From SIG455 sp045646385 (GTDB lineage: Bacteria > Bacillota > Clostridia > UMGS1810): 64,000 nt of DNA. Of this stretch, positions 35,595-43,945 are shown one piece after another (positions within the stretch are counted from its first letter, which is position 1; each line of letters begins with the position of its first letter). Position numbers and translations under genes: made by a program. The stretch lies in NCBI GenBank assembly GCA_045646385.1, contig JAZRKQ010000016.1, forward strand, positions 1 to 64,000. The letters are read 5' to 3'. Below the pieces are notes generated by a model that saw nothing but the letters and a program-made list of their open reading frames with translations, was not told where the DNA came from and made no database searches.

Positions 35595-36019
35595 TGAAAA
35601 AGTTAATTTTGATGGGCAGGAGTGAAAGCGGAAAAACAACGCTTACTCAGGTACTGCGCGGTGAAGAAGTCAGTTATGATAAAACTCAATATATAAAGTT
35701 TGAAAACACGCTTATAGATACTCCAGGTGAGTATGCACAGACACATCATCTCGGCAGAGCGCTTGCTCTTTATTCTTACGAGGCTGATATGGTAGGACTT
35801 TTAATTGCTGCAACTGAACCATATTCACTTTTCCCCCCATGTGTCACTTGTATGGTGAATCGTGAGGTTATAGGTATTGTAACTAAGTGTGAACAGGATG
35901 GAGCAAATCCTGACAGAGCAGAAAACTGGTTGCGTCTAAGCGGATGCAAGAAAGTGTTCCGTGTAGACTCTATTACCGGTTACGGAATTAATGAATTAAT
36001 AACGTATTTGAATAAGTAA
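35594..36019 (+). CDS. eutP: EutP/PduV-family GTPase-like protein
   Basis: 141 residues beginning with a P-loop GRSESGKTTLTQ, DTPGEYAQ as the G3-like element and TKCEQDG as the G4-like element. PduV/EutP proteins associate with microcompartments and may assist their positioning or act as an acetate-kinase-like activity; the role here is unassigned. The ATG at 35594 overlaps the eutS stop. A gap with a second promoter follows. Confidence 0.9.
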   Translation: MKKLILMGRSESGKTTLTQVLRGEEVSYDKTQYIKFENTLIDTPGEYAQTHHLGRALALYSYEADMVGLLIAATEPYSLFPPCVTCMVNREVIGIVTKCEQDGANPDRAENWLRLSGCKKVFRVDSITGYGINELITYLNK

Positions 36020-36024
36020 ACAAT

Positions 36025-36062
36025 TTTTCAAAGAAAAAACAGATTTTCAAAGAAAAAAACAG
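36025..36062 (+). repeat. Direct repeat / candidate operator before promoter 2
   Basis: TTTTCAAAGAAAAAACAG (36025-36042) and TTTTCAAAGAAAAAAACAG (36044-36062) start 19 bases apart, about two helical turns, immediately upstream of the -35. The same element occurs inverted before promoter 1. The outer ACAATTTTT/AAAAATTGT also form a 9-bp inverted repeat around the pair. Confidence 0.6.
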
Positions 36063-36070
36063 AAAAATTG

Positions 36071-36099
36071 TTGACTTTCAAATTAATATGTAGTAAAAT
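36071..36099 (+). promoter_or_regulatory. Promoter 2 of the microcompartment locus
   Basis: TTGACT (36071-36076), 17-base spacer, TAAAAT (36094-36099). It would drive the aldolase-shell-PduL-RhaB part of the locus. Confidence 0.7.
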
Positions 36100-36144
36100 G
36101 TAAGTAGTACTAATGTAATTATTTTAAAAAGGAGATAGATAAAA

Positions 36145-36948
36145 ATGATGTCAGAATACGAAATCAAAAAACAAATCTGCGACATCGGAAAGAGAATTTA
36201 CAACAGAAACATGGTTGCTGCAAATGACGGTAACATCTCTGTTAAACTCTCTGACAACGAGTTTCTTTGCACTCCTACAGGTGTAAGCAAAGGTTTTATG
36301 ACTCCCGAATACATCTGTAAAGTTGATGCCAAGGGTAATGTTATTCGTGCAAATGGTAATTTCAAACCCTCATCAGAAATTAAGATGCATATGCGTGTTT
36401 ATGAAAAACGTCCTGATGTAAAGGCTGTTGTTCATGCTCATCCTACATATGCTACAAGTTTTGCTATTGCAGGTATTCCTCTTACTCAGCCCATTATGCC
36501 TGAGGCGGTTATTGCTCTTGGCTGTGTTCCGATTGCTGAGTACGGCACTCCTTCAACAGAAGAAATCCCTGATGCAGTTGAAAAGTACTTGCCTTATTTT
36601 GATGCAGTGCTTCTTGCAAATCACGGTGCGCTTTCTTACTCAGATTCTTTGCTCGCTGCATATCACAAAATGGAATCTTTGGAATTCTATGCTGAACTTC
36701 TGTTCAAATCTAAACAACTCGGTACACCAATTGAATTCTCTAAAGAGCAGATTGAAAAATTGTATGAAATCCGCAGAAAGATGGGTCTGCCCGGTAAACA
36801 CCCTGCAAACCTTTGCCCTAACCAGAGAAAAGGTGAGATGAGTTGCCACAACTGCAATGGCTCTTGCGGACATCATAAAGAAGCAAAAAATGATGCTGAT
36901 ATGATTTCAGAAATTACAAAGAAAGTTATGGCACAGTTAAATAAATAA
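36145..36948 (+). CDS. Class II aldolase (L-fuculose/L-rhamnulose-1-phosphate aldolase) with C-terminal encapsulation peptide
   Basis: 267 residues. The zinc site shows in VVHAHPTYA (H-x-H) and LLANHGAL, with the NDGNISVKL phosphate loop near the N-terminus. It cleaves the ketose-1-phosphate to DHAP and L-lactaldehyde. Beyond the usual ~215-residue domain there is a linker with a Cys/His patch (CPNQRKGEMSCHNCNGSCGHH) and a terminal amphipathic helix DADMISEITKKVMAQLNK, typical of cargo targeting to a shell. AAGGAG precedes the first of two adjacent ATGs. Fuculose versus rhamnulose substrate cannot be settled. Confidence 0.9.
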   Translation: MMSEYEIKKQICDIGKRIYNRNMVAANDGNISVKLSDNEFLCTPTGVSKGFMTPEYICKVDAKGNVIRANGNFKPSSEIKMHMRVYEKRPDVKAVVHAHPTYATSFAIAGIPLTQPIMPEAVIALGCVPIAEYGTPSTEEIPDAVEKYLPYFDAVLLANHGALSYSDSLLAAYHKMESLEFYAELLFKSKQLGTPIEFSKEQIEKLYEIRRKMGLPGKHPANLCPNQRKGEMSCHNCNGSCGHHKEAKNDADMISEITKKVMAQLNK

Positions 36949-36985
36949 TTTATTTACATAAAACATTAAGATTGGAGCGATGACA

Positions 36986-38200
36986 ATGAATATTAATTCA
37001 GAAAATGTTGAGCAAATTGTCAGACAGGTCCTTCAGGAAATGAGCGGCAACAGTGCCCCTGCAACTTCAGGTGCGCCCAAAGCATCAGGCTCAATCCCTG
37101 CAAAAAGCCGTGCGGCAATGCTTACTTCGCTTGAACATTATGAGATTAAAGAGTTTCCTATCCCCGAACTTGGCGATGACGATATCCTCGTTAAAGTTGA
37201 AGGTTGCGGTGTGTGCGGAACTGATGCTCATGAGTTCAAACGCGACCCATTCGGTCTTATCCCTGTAGTTCTCGGTCACGAGGGTACAGGCGAGATTGTT
37301 AAAATGGGTAAAAATGTTAAAAAAGACAGTGCTGGTTAATCTTTGAATATCGGTGACAAAGTTGTTACTTGTATGATTTTCAAAGACGACCCCGATATCA
37401 CAATGTACGACCTTAACAAACAGAATGTTGGCTCAGGTGCTGAAGTTTACGGACTTATCCCTGATGATGACATTCACTTAAACGGTTGGTTTGCTGATTA
37501 TATGGTTATAAGAGGTGGCTCTACTGTATTTAACGTAAGCGACTTAAACCTTGAAGAAAGAATCCTTATCGAACCTTGCGCAGTTTTAATTCACGCAGTT
37601 GAACGTGCTAAAACAACGGGTATTCTCCGCTTTAACAGCAGAGTAGTTGTTCAGGGATGCGGACCTATCGGTCTTATCTGTATTGCAATTTTGCGTACAA
37701 TGGGCATCGAGAATATCGTTGCAGTAGACGGCGAGGAAAAAAGACTTACATTTGCTAAAGAAATGGGTGCTACAAGCACTGTTAATTTCAAAGATCACAG
37801 CGGTATTGAAGCACTTACAGGTGCAGTTAAAAACGCATTCGGCGGATATCTTGCAGATTTTGCATTCCAGTGCACAGGCTCACCTGTGGCGCACAGCAAC
37901 ATCTACAAATTCATCCGCAGCGGTGGCGGCCTTTGTGAATTAGGCTTCTTTATCAACGGCGGTGATGCTACAATTAACCCGCACTTCGATATCTGCTCAA
38001 AAGAAATCACAACTGTTGGCTCATGGGTATATACTCTCCGTGATTATGCTACAACATTCGATTTCTTAAAACGTGCAAAAGGCATCGGTTTGCCAATGCA
38101 CAAACTCATTACTCATAAATATCCTCTTTCTCAGATTAACGAAGCTCACGTTACAAATCTGAAGATGGAAGGTTTAAAAATAGCAATAATTAATGAATAA
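36986..38200 (+). pseudogene. Zinc-dependent alcohol dehydrogenase with N-terminal encapsulation peptide, interrupted by an in-frame TAA
   Basis: Reading through the stop gives a 404-residue medium-chain dehydrogenase. The N-terminal helix INSENVEQIVRQVLQEM and a Ser/Ala/Pro linker form an encapsulation peptide. Next come the GroES part with catalytic zinc ligands CGVCGTD and LGHEG, IEPCAVLIHA, and the NAD-binding QGCGPIGL. TAA at 37337-37339 falls between DSAG and SLNIGDKV, with both sides in the same frame, so this is a nonsense change, not a frameshift. ATG 36986 has GGAG 8 bases upstream. The expected role is lactaldehyde/propionaldehyde reduction and NAD+ recycling. An assembly or sequencing error is a real alternative. 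Confidence 0.85.
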
Positions 38201-38222
38201 TTTTATTTGGAGGTAGTTTAAA

Positions 38223-38498
38223 ATGGCACAGGAAGCATTAGGTATGGTAGAAACCAGAGGTTTGGTAGCAGCAATTGAGGCTGCTGACGCAATGGTAAAA
38301 GCAGCAGAAGTTGTACTTATCGGTACTGAAAAAATCGGTAGCGGACTCGTAAGTGTTATGGTTCGCGGCGATGTTGGCGCTGTAAAAGCCGCTACAGAAG
38401 TAGGTGGCAGTGCTGCTGAAAAACTTGGCGAACTCGTTGCAGTACACGTAATCCCCAGACCACACAGCGACGTTGAAAAAATCCTTCCCAAATTCTAA
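38223..38498 (+). CDS. BMC-H hexameric shell protein (PduA/EutM-like)
   Basis: 91 residues, a single BMC domain: ALGMVETRGLVAAIEAADAM, the IGSGLVSVMVRGDVGAVKAA core and the HVIPRPHSDVEKILP end. It forms hexagonal facets with a central metabolite pore. GGAGG precedes the ATG. The next gene encodes a nearly identical domain, so this is a recent tandem duplication. Confidence 0.96.
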   Translation: MAQEALGMVETRGLVAAIEAADAMVKAAEVVLIGTEKIGSGLVSVMVRGDVGAVKAATEVGGSAAEKLGELVAVHVIPRPHSDVEKILPKF

Positions 38499-38513
38499 TA
38501 GGCGGTGACGGAT

Positions 38514-38927
38514 ATGGCTGAAAAGAAAACAACAGCAAAAAAACCGGCAACTAAGAAAGCAACACCGGCCGTTGAAACTAAGGCAACGGAAACTAAAGTG
38601 GTTTTAGAAGAAACTAAAATTATAAATAATATCAAGGAGGAAAAGAAAATGTCACATGAAGCATTAGGTATGATTGAAACAAGAGGTTTAGTAGCAGCAA
38701 TCGAGGCTGCTGACGCAATGGTAAAAGCAGCAAACGTAGAACTTATCGGTACTGAGAAAATCGGTAGCGGACTCGTAAGCGTTATGGTTCGCGGTGATGT
38801 TGGTGCTGTTAAATCTGCTGTAGAAGCAGGCGGCAGCGCTGCTACAAAACTCGGCGAAATCATTGCTACACACGTAATCCCCAGACCTCACGGTGATGTG
38901 GAAAAAATTCTGCCTACATTAAAATAA
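38514..38927 (+). CDS. BMC-H shell protein with 45-residue Lys/Ala/Thr-rich N-terminal extension
   Basis: 137 residues from ATG 38514 (RBS-like GGCGGTG). Residues 1-45 are lysine-, threonine- and alanine-rich (AEKKTTAKKPATKKATPAVE) and end IINNIKEEKK. A complete BMC domain follows from M46 (SHEALGMIETRG), nearly identical to the upstream shell protein. An AAGGAGG site sits in front of codon 46 (ATG 38649), so a short 92-residue form may be made from the same mRNA. Both forms are predicted to enter hexamers; the extension's function is unknown. Confidence 0.88.
   Translation: MAEKKTTAKKPATKKATPAVETKATETKVVLEETKIINNIKEEKKMSHEALGMIETRGLVAAIEAADAMVKAANVELIGTEKIGSGLVSVMVRGDVGAVKSAVEAGGSAATKLGEIIATHVIPRPHGDVEKILPTLK
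38635..38651 (+). promoter_or_regulatory. Internal ribosome binding site inside the extended BMC-H gene
   Basis: AAGGAGG, about 7 bases before ATG 38649, in frame with the longer ORF. It is a better match to the anti-Shine-Dalgarno than the site for the long form. Confidence 0.7.
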
Positions 38928-38965
38928 TTATCTTCCACTAAACTATTTACGGAAGGTGACATGTA

Positions 38966-39229
38966 ATGATAGTAGGTAAAGTAGTTGGCAGCGTAGTTGC
39001 CACCCGCAAGAATGAAAACTTGACGGGCAATAAATTTCTGATTGTAGAGCCGTACAGCAATATGGCAGGCAGCGGAAGAATAGTGGCTATTGATAATGTT
39101 GGAGCTGGTATAGGCGAAGATGTTTTAGTTGCTACCGGAAGCGCCGCACGTATTGGATGTAATGTTGAAGCGTCTCCTGTAGATGCTGCAATTGTCGGCA
39201 TCATTGATGACGCTATAGGACTGGAGTAA
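38966..39229 (+). CDS. eutN: BMC-P pentameric vertex protein (EutN/CcmL family)
   Basis: 87 residues: MIVGKVVGSVVATRKNENL at the start, then the VAIDNVGAGIGEDVLVATGSAAR core and DAAIVGIID at the end. Pentamers cap the vertices of the polyhedral shell. GGAAGGTGA precedes the ATG. It lies 3 bases before pduS. Confidence 0.95.
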   Translation: MIVGKVVGSVVATRKNENLTGNKFLIVEPYSNMAGSGRIVAIDNVGAGIGEDVLVATGSAARIGCNVEASPVDAAIVGIIDDAIGLE

Positions 39230-39232
39230 GAT

Positions 39233-40573
39233 ATGCAATTAGAAAAATTAACTAAAATTTTGCAGGAGCACGGCATCGTCGGAGCAGGCGGTGCCGGATT
39301 CCCTGCCTATGCTAAACTCGATAAGAGGGCAGATACTATAATATTAAATTGCGCTGAATGCGAACCCTTGTTTAAGGTACATAGGCAAATGCTCGAAAAA
39401 TATGCCTATGAGATTGTAAGCGCATTATCGCTTGTTGCAGATGCTGTTGAGGCTGAACGTGCCATTGTGGCTATAAAGCCGTCGTATAAAGGTGCAACAG
39501 AAGCGGTTAAAGCGGCTATGGTTGCATTTCCAAAGGTTTCAGTTTCGTTTTTACCTGAAATATACCCTGCAGGTGACGAAGTTGTTTTAACCTACGAAAC
39601 CACTGGAAGAGCAATTAAAACGGGTAATATACCTATTACCGTAGGTGTTACGGTTTTCAATGTGGAAACCATGTTAAATATATATTACGCCGTAAATGAT
39701 GATCTTGCTGTTACACATAAATATGTAATGGTAGCGGGAGAAGTTAAAAACCCGTCAGTTTTGAAAGTTCCTTTAGGTATGAACTTTAAAGAACTTGTGG
39801 ATATGTGCGGCGGAGAAAAAATTGAAGATCCAGCCTATCTTATAGGCGGTCCCATGACGGGTATAATTGGTACTCCTCATGGTGTGGTTACGAAAACAAC
39901 TAATGCGGTTATATTATTGCCGCAGAATCATTATATAGTTCAAAGAAAAACTGTTAAGGCTAATATCGGTATGAAACGTGCAATGAGTGCTTGTTGCAGT
40001 TGTAGAATGTGTACGGATTTGTGTTCAAGAAATCTTATGGGACATCCCATAAATCCGCAAGCGTTTATGCACGGAATATCGCATAATCAAGTCTTTGATG
40101 CAAAACCGTTTTTAGATACGTTCTATTGTTCACAATGCGGTTTGTGCGAAATGTATTCATGTATGCAGGGATTATCTCCTGCAACGCTTATAGGCGAATA
40201 CAGAGCCGGTCTTCGCAATAAGGGTATAATGCCATCAAAGGATAATGCCGAATTTTCCGGTATATCTGATAAGCGTGAATACAGAAAGGTGCCCGTATCC
40301 CGTTTGGTAAAACGTCTCGGTCTTACCAAGTATAATGTGGAAGCACCTATTACAGATAAAGAAATTAAAGTTAAAAGACTTACTGTGTCTTTAAATCAAA
40401 ACATTGGTGCACCATCTGTGCCGATTGTTAAAAAAGGTGATAATGTAATCGAAGGTGCAATTATTGCATCAGCACCTGAAGGAAAACTTGGTGTTGCACT
40501 TCATTCGCCTATTGATGGTAAGATAGCAGAAATTAACGACAAATTTATTATTATTGAAAAGAGCAGGAAGTGA
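39233..40573 (+). CDS. pduS: PduS-like RnfC-family electron-transfer protein
   Basis: 446 residues. An N-terminal RnfC-type FMN/NADH region (GIVGAGGAGFPAYAKL, NCAECEP) and a SLBB-like segment precede two [4Fe-4S] motifs, C254-C255-x-C257-x2-C260-x3-C264 and C299-x2-C302-x2-C305-x4-C310, and a C-terminal barrel-sandwich domain. In B12-dependent loci PduS is a cobalamin reductase; here the diol dehydratase is radical-based, so it more likely recycles NADH by passing electrons through the shell protein PduT downstream. Confidence 0.92.
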   Translation: MQLEKLTKILQEHGIVGAGGAGFPAYAKLDKRADTIILNCAECEPLFKVHRQMLEKYAYEIVSALSLVADAVEAERAIVAIKPSYKGATEAVKAAMVAFPKVSVSFLPEIYPAGDEVVLTYETTGRAIKTGNIPITVGVTVFNVETMLNIYYAVNDDLAVTHKYVMVAGEVKNPSVLKVPLGMNFKELVDMCGGEKIEDPAYLIGGPMTGIIGTPHGVVTKTTNAVILLPQNHYIVQRKTVKANIGMKRAMSACCSCRMCTDLCSRNLMGHPINPQAFMHGISHNQVFDAKPFLDTFYCSQCGLCEMYSCMQGLSPATLIGEYRAGLRNKGIMPSKDNAEFSGISDKREYRKVPVSRLVKRLGLTKYNVEAPITDKEIKVKRLTVSLNQNIGAPSVPIVKKGDNVIEGAIIASAPEGKLGVALHSPIDGKIAEINDKFIIIEKSRK

Positions 40574-40577
40574 AATT

Positions 40578-41126
40578 ATGGCAAATGCAATCGGTATGAT
40601 TGAATATACTACGGTGTCTACCGGTATACAAGCCGCTGATACTTTGGTTAAAACTGCTGATGTTGAGATTATTGAGGCTCAGGTAGTTTGTCCAGGTAAA
40701 TACATAGTTATTATTGCAGGCGAACTTAGCGCAATAAGGGCATCTGTTGATGCTGCTAAAGTACAGCACGGAGAAAAACTTATAGACAGTTTTGTTCTTG
40801 GTAATGTACATGAGGGCGTATTCCCCGCAATATATGCAACTGTAGAGATTGATAATCCGCGCGCTCTTGGTGTTGTGGAAACATACTCGGGTGCATCTGC
40901 TATTGTTGCCGCTGATGCTGCTGCAAAGACTGCCGATGTTACACTGGTAGAGTTGCGAATCGCAAGAGGTATGTGCGGTAAATCATATTTAATAATGACG
41001 GGTGAAGTCGCTGCTGTACAGGCTGCTGTTGATAATGCTAAAGCGGCTGCGGGTGATAAAGGAATGTTGCTTGATTATTCAATTACTCCAAACCCCGACC
41101 CAAGACTTTGGGAAAAAATACTTTAA
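40578..41126 (+). CDS. pduT: PduT-like tandem-domain BMC-T shell protein with Fe-S cysteine
   Basis: 182 residues of two BMC domains (AIGMIEYTTVSTGIQAADTL and ALGVVETYSGASAIVAADAA). Cys38 sits in the loop VVCPGKY, the same position as the [4Fe-4S]-ligating Cys38 of PduT. It probably forms pseudohexameric trimers holding one cluster at the pore, relaying electrons from PduS. The ATG at 40578 follows GCAGGAAGTG. It lies 4 bases after pduS, supporting the pairing. Confidence 0.92.
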   Translation: MANAIGMIEYTTVSTGIQAADTLVKTADVEIIEAQVVCPGKYIVIIAGELSAIRASVDAAKVQHGEKLIDSFVLGNVHEGVFPAIYATVEIDNPRALGVVETYSGASAIVAADAAAKTADVTLVELRIARGMCGKSYLIMTGEVAAVQAAVDNAKAAAGDKGMLLDYSITPNPDPRLWEKIL

Positions 41127-41164
41127 TTTGCATTACTAATATAACGAAAGGCTGTTGATTATCT

Positions 41165-42565
41165 ATGAGAATTGATGAAAATCAGATAAGCGAAATCATT
41201 AAAAATGTGCTTGCAAATGTTGCAGGAGAGAATGTTACTGAAAATGCACGTTCATACAAAGGTGTATTTGACAGTATGTCTGATGCTCTGGAAGCAGTTA
41301 ATAAGGCATATAAACAGTATCGCTCTTATACTGTGGAACAGAGGGAACAGATTATATCTAAAATTCGTGAACTCACTTTGAATGAAGCAGAAGAAATGGC
41401 TAAACTTGGTGTGAGTGAAACCGGTATGGGAAGAGTGTCTGATAAAATTATCAAACACCAGTTGGTTGCTAACAAAACCCCGGGTACAGAGGATTTGTCA
41501 CCGTCTGTTATGACAGGTGATAACGGTCTTACTTTGGTTGAAATGGCACCTTATGGTGTTATAGGAAGTATAACGCCTTCTACAAACCCAAGTGAAACTG
41601 TTATTTGTAATTCAATCGGTATGATTGCTGGTGGTAATGCAGTAGTATTCAATCCGCACCCGAATGCTTGCAAAACTGCTAACTATGCAGTTGACCTTGT
41701 AAACCGTGCAATTTTAGAGGCAGGCGGTCCTGAAAACCTTGTTGTTTCAGTATATAAGCCTACTATGGATACATCTAACGAAATGATGAAATCTCCAATC
41801 GTTCGTATGTTGGTTGCAACCGGCGGTCCCGGTGTTGTACGTACACTTCTTTCATCTGGTAAAAAGGCTATTGGTGCTGGTGCTGGTAATCCGCCTGTTA
41901 TTGTTGACGAAACTGCTGACATTAAAAAGGCTGCACGTGATATTGTTGCCGGTTCAAGTTTTGATAATAACTTACCTTGTATTGCAGAAAAAGAGTGTTT
42001 TGCAGTAGAAACTATTGCAGACGAACTTATTGCAGGTATGCAGGAAGCAGGAGCATATCTTATAAAAGGCGACCAGATAGATGCTCTGGTAAAACTTGCA
42101 TTAGTTGAAAAAGATGGTAAATACTCAATAAATAAAAAATGGGTTGGTAAAGATGCAGGTAAGTTCTTAAAAGAACTTGGTATCAATTCTGATGCACGTC
42201 TTATCATATGCGAAACAAACGCACTTCACCCATTTGTTCAGGTTGAAATGATGATGCCCGTACTTCCTATAGTACGTGTGCCGGATATTGACGACGCTAT
42301 TGAAAAAGCAGTTGCCGCTGAACACGGTAACCGCCATTCAGCACATATCCATTCTAAAAATGTAGATAACCTGACAAAGTTTGCACGTGCAGTTGAAACA
42401 ACCATTTTTGTTAAAAACGCACCTTCATATGCCGGTATAGGCGCAGGTGGTGAAGGTTATACAACCTTTACTATTGCAGGACCTACAGGTGAAGGCTTAA
42501 CAGCGGCACATTCGTTTACAAGACAGCGCCGTTGTGTAATGGTTGACGGTTTACACATAGTTTGA
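41165..42565 (+). CDS. pduP: CoA-acylating propionaldehyde dehydrogenase with N-terminal encapsulation peptide
   Basis: 466 residues. The N-terminal helix ENQISEIIKNVLANVAG is a classic encapsulation peptide, followed by a linker and the ALDH fold. The catalytic cysteine is C272 in SSFDNNLPCIAEKE. It turns propionaldehyde + CoA + NAD+ into propionyl-CoA + NADH in the shell lumen. Its only visible RBS is AAAGG, about 13 bases before the ATG, which is weak. Confidence 0.95.
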   Translation: MRIDENQISEIIKNVLANVAGENVTENARSYKGVFDSMSDALEAVNKAYKQYRSYTVEQREQIISKIRELTLNEAEEMAKLGVSETGMGRVSDKIIKHQLVANKTPGTEDLSPSVMTGDNGLTLVEMAPYGVIGSITPSTNPSETVICNSIGMIAGGNAVVFNPHPNACKTANYAVDLVNRAILEAGGPENLVVSVYKPTMDTSNEMMKSPIVRMLVATGGPGVVRTLLSSGKKAIGAGAGNPPVIVDETADIKKAARDIVAGSSFDNNLPCIAEKECFAVETIADELIAGMQEAGAYLIKGDQIDALVKLALVEKDGKYSINKKWVGKDAGKFLKELGINSDARLIICETNALHPFVQVEMMMPVLPIVRVPDIDDAIEKAVAAEHGNRHSAHIHSKNVDNLTKFARAVETTIFVKNAPSYAGIGAGGEGYTTFTIAGPTGEGLTAAHSFTRQRRCVMVDGLHIV

Positions 42566-42602
42566 TTATTACAGATTTATAACTGACTGACGGAGGAATA
42601 TT

Positions 42603-43244
42603 ATGAACGCATTGGGAATGCTTGAGGTATATAGTTTTACTACTGCTGTTTGTGCTGCTGATATTGCGGCAAAGGCTGCAGATGTTAAAGTTATTGCTTT
42701 TGATAGAACCAGACCGGGTAGTGAGAAAGTTCCTGCCCCGTTAGTAATGCAAATGAAGGTAGAAGGCGATAACGCATCTGTTAAAGCGGCTATCGAAGCA
42801 TCTAGGGCATATGCTGAAAGCGAGGGTATGTATATCGTTTCAAGTGTTATACCACGCCCCGGTCAGGATATGGAGAAGATGGCATATCTTCTTGATATAA
42901 ATAAAGATAAATACAACAAAAAACTTCCTAAAACTTTTTATGGTAAAGAGGTAGAACTTCCTAATACTGATTTTTCGATTGGATTGCTTGAAATTTCAGG
43001 TCTGGTTGCTTCTATAACAGGATTGGATGCTATGGTTAAGGCAGCAGATGTAAGTCTTATCCATTCTGAAAAAAGACTTGGCGGACGATTGGTTACATTG
43101 GTTATTAAGGGAAGTGTTTCTTCTGTTAAAGCCGCTATTGAAGCAGGTGCAAAAGCCGCAGAACCTCTTGGTAAATTGCATGGTAAGGCTGTTATTGCAA
43201 ATCCCCATGGCGAAATAATGAAGTTTTTTGATTTTGAAGATTAA
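42603..43244 (+). CDS. Tandem-domain BMC-T shell protein with long inter-domain linker
   Basis: 213 residues: BMC domain 1 (ALGMLEVYSFTTAVCAADIA, ending VIPRPGQDMEKM), a linker of about 35 residues rich in Lys/Tyr/Asp, and BMC domain 2 (SIGLLEISGLVASITGLDAM, ending VIANPHGEIMKFF). Neither domain is circularly permuted, unlike PduB/EutL. It should form a trimeric pseudohexamer. No Fe-S cysteine at the pore is apparent in either domain. CGGAGG precedes the ATG. Confidence 0.92.
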   Translation: MNALGMLEVYSFTTAVCAADIAAKAADVKVIAFDRTRPGSEKVPAPLVMQMKVEGDNASVKAAIEASRAYAESEGMYIVSSVIPRPGQDMEKMAYLLDINKDKYNKKLPKTFYGKEVELPNTDFSIGLLEISGLVASITGLDAMVKAADVSLIHSEKRLGGRLVTLVIKGSVSSVKAAIEAGAKAAEPLGKLHGKAVIANPHGEIMKFFDFED

Positions 43245-43268
43245 TCCGTTTAAAAAGGTGGCAATATT

Positions 43269-43922
43269 ATGTACGATTTAAACGTAATTGAAAATGCAGT
43301 AAAAAAAGTTGTAGAAGAAATGAATGTTACTGTAAAAGAAAATGCGAAAGACGACTATGTTAAAATAGGAGTTTCGCAAAGACATATACATCTTTCAAGA
43401 GAAGATTTGGACATTCTGTTTGGTGAGGGATATGAACTTACACCTAAAAAAGTTCTTATGGGCAAAGAATTTGCTTCAAATGAAGTTGTTACTTTGGTCG
43501 GTCCATCACTTAAAGCAATAGAGAATGTACGTATTCTCGGCCCTGTACGTAAAAATACTCAGGTTGAGATATCCCGTACTGATACATTTGTATTGAAAGT
43601 AAGCCCTCCGGTACGTCCATCGGGCGAAATTAAGGGCTCTGAAAAAATTGTTGTAGTTGGCCCTAAAGGCAGTATTTACTTAAAAGAAGGCGTAATTATC
43701 GCTAACCGTCATATACATTTAACTCCCGAATTTGCCGCATCATTAAACCTTAAAGATAATGATTATGTAGATGTTGTAATAGACGGAATTAAACCTACTA
43801 AGTTTTATGACGTTCAAATTCGTGTGCGCGATGATTTTAATGTGGAAATGCATATTGATACTGATGATGCCAACTCATCCGGCTTAAAAAATGGTGATGT
43901 AGTACATATAATCACAAAATAA
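43269..43922 (+). CDS. pduL: Phosphate propanoyltransferase PduL with N-terminal encapsulation peptide
   Basis: 217 residues with the two zinc-binding half-domains, each with H-x-H: SQRHIHLSRED and ANRHIHLTPEF. The N-terminal helix DLNVIENAVKKVVEEMN followed by a short linker looks like an encapsulation peptide. It converts propionyl-CoA to propionyl phosphate and regenerates CoA within the shell. The kinase that would make ATP from it is not in the window. AAAGGTGG precedes the ATG. Confidence 0.95.
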   Translation: MYDLNVIENAVKKVVEEMNVTVKENAKDDYVKIGVSQRHIHLSREDLDILFGEGYELTPKKVLMGKEFASNEVVTLVGPSLKAIENVRILGPVRKNTQVEISRTDTFVLKVSPPVRPSGEIKGSEKIVVVGPKGSIYLKEGVIIANRHIHLTPEFAASLNLKDNDYVDVVIDGIKPTKFYDVQIRVRDDFNVEMHIDTDDANSSGLKNGDVVHIITK

Positions 43923-43945
43923 TTAGCACAAAACGGAGGAACGAA

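Noticed and set aside
37337..37339. TAA recoding (alternative genetic code)
   Set aside because: Many intact genes in the window, including atpI, rplT and pyrI, end with TAA, so it is a normal stop here.
38223..38927. Tandem BMC-H copies as a mobile or repeat element
   Set aside because: The two shell domains are near-identical, but this is ordinary gene duplication seen in most shell loci. No terminal repeats flank it.
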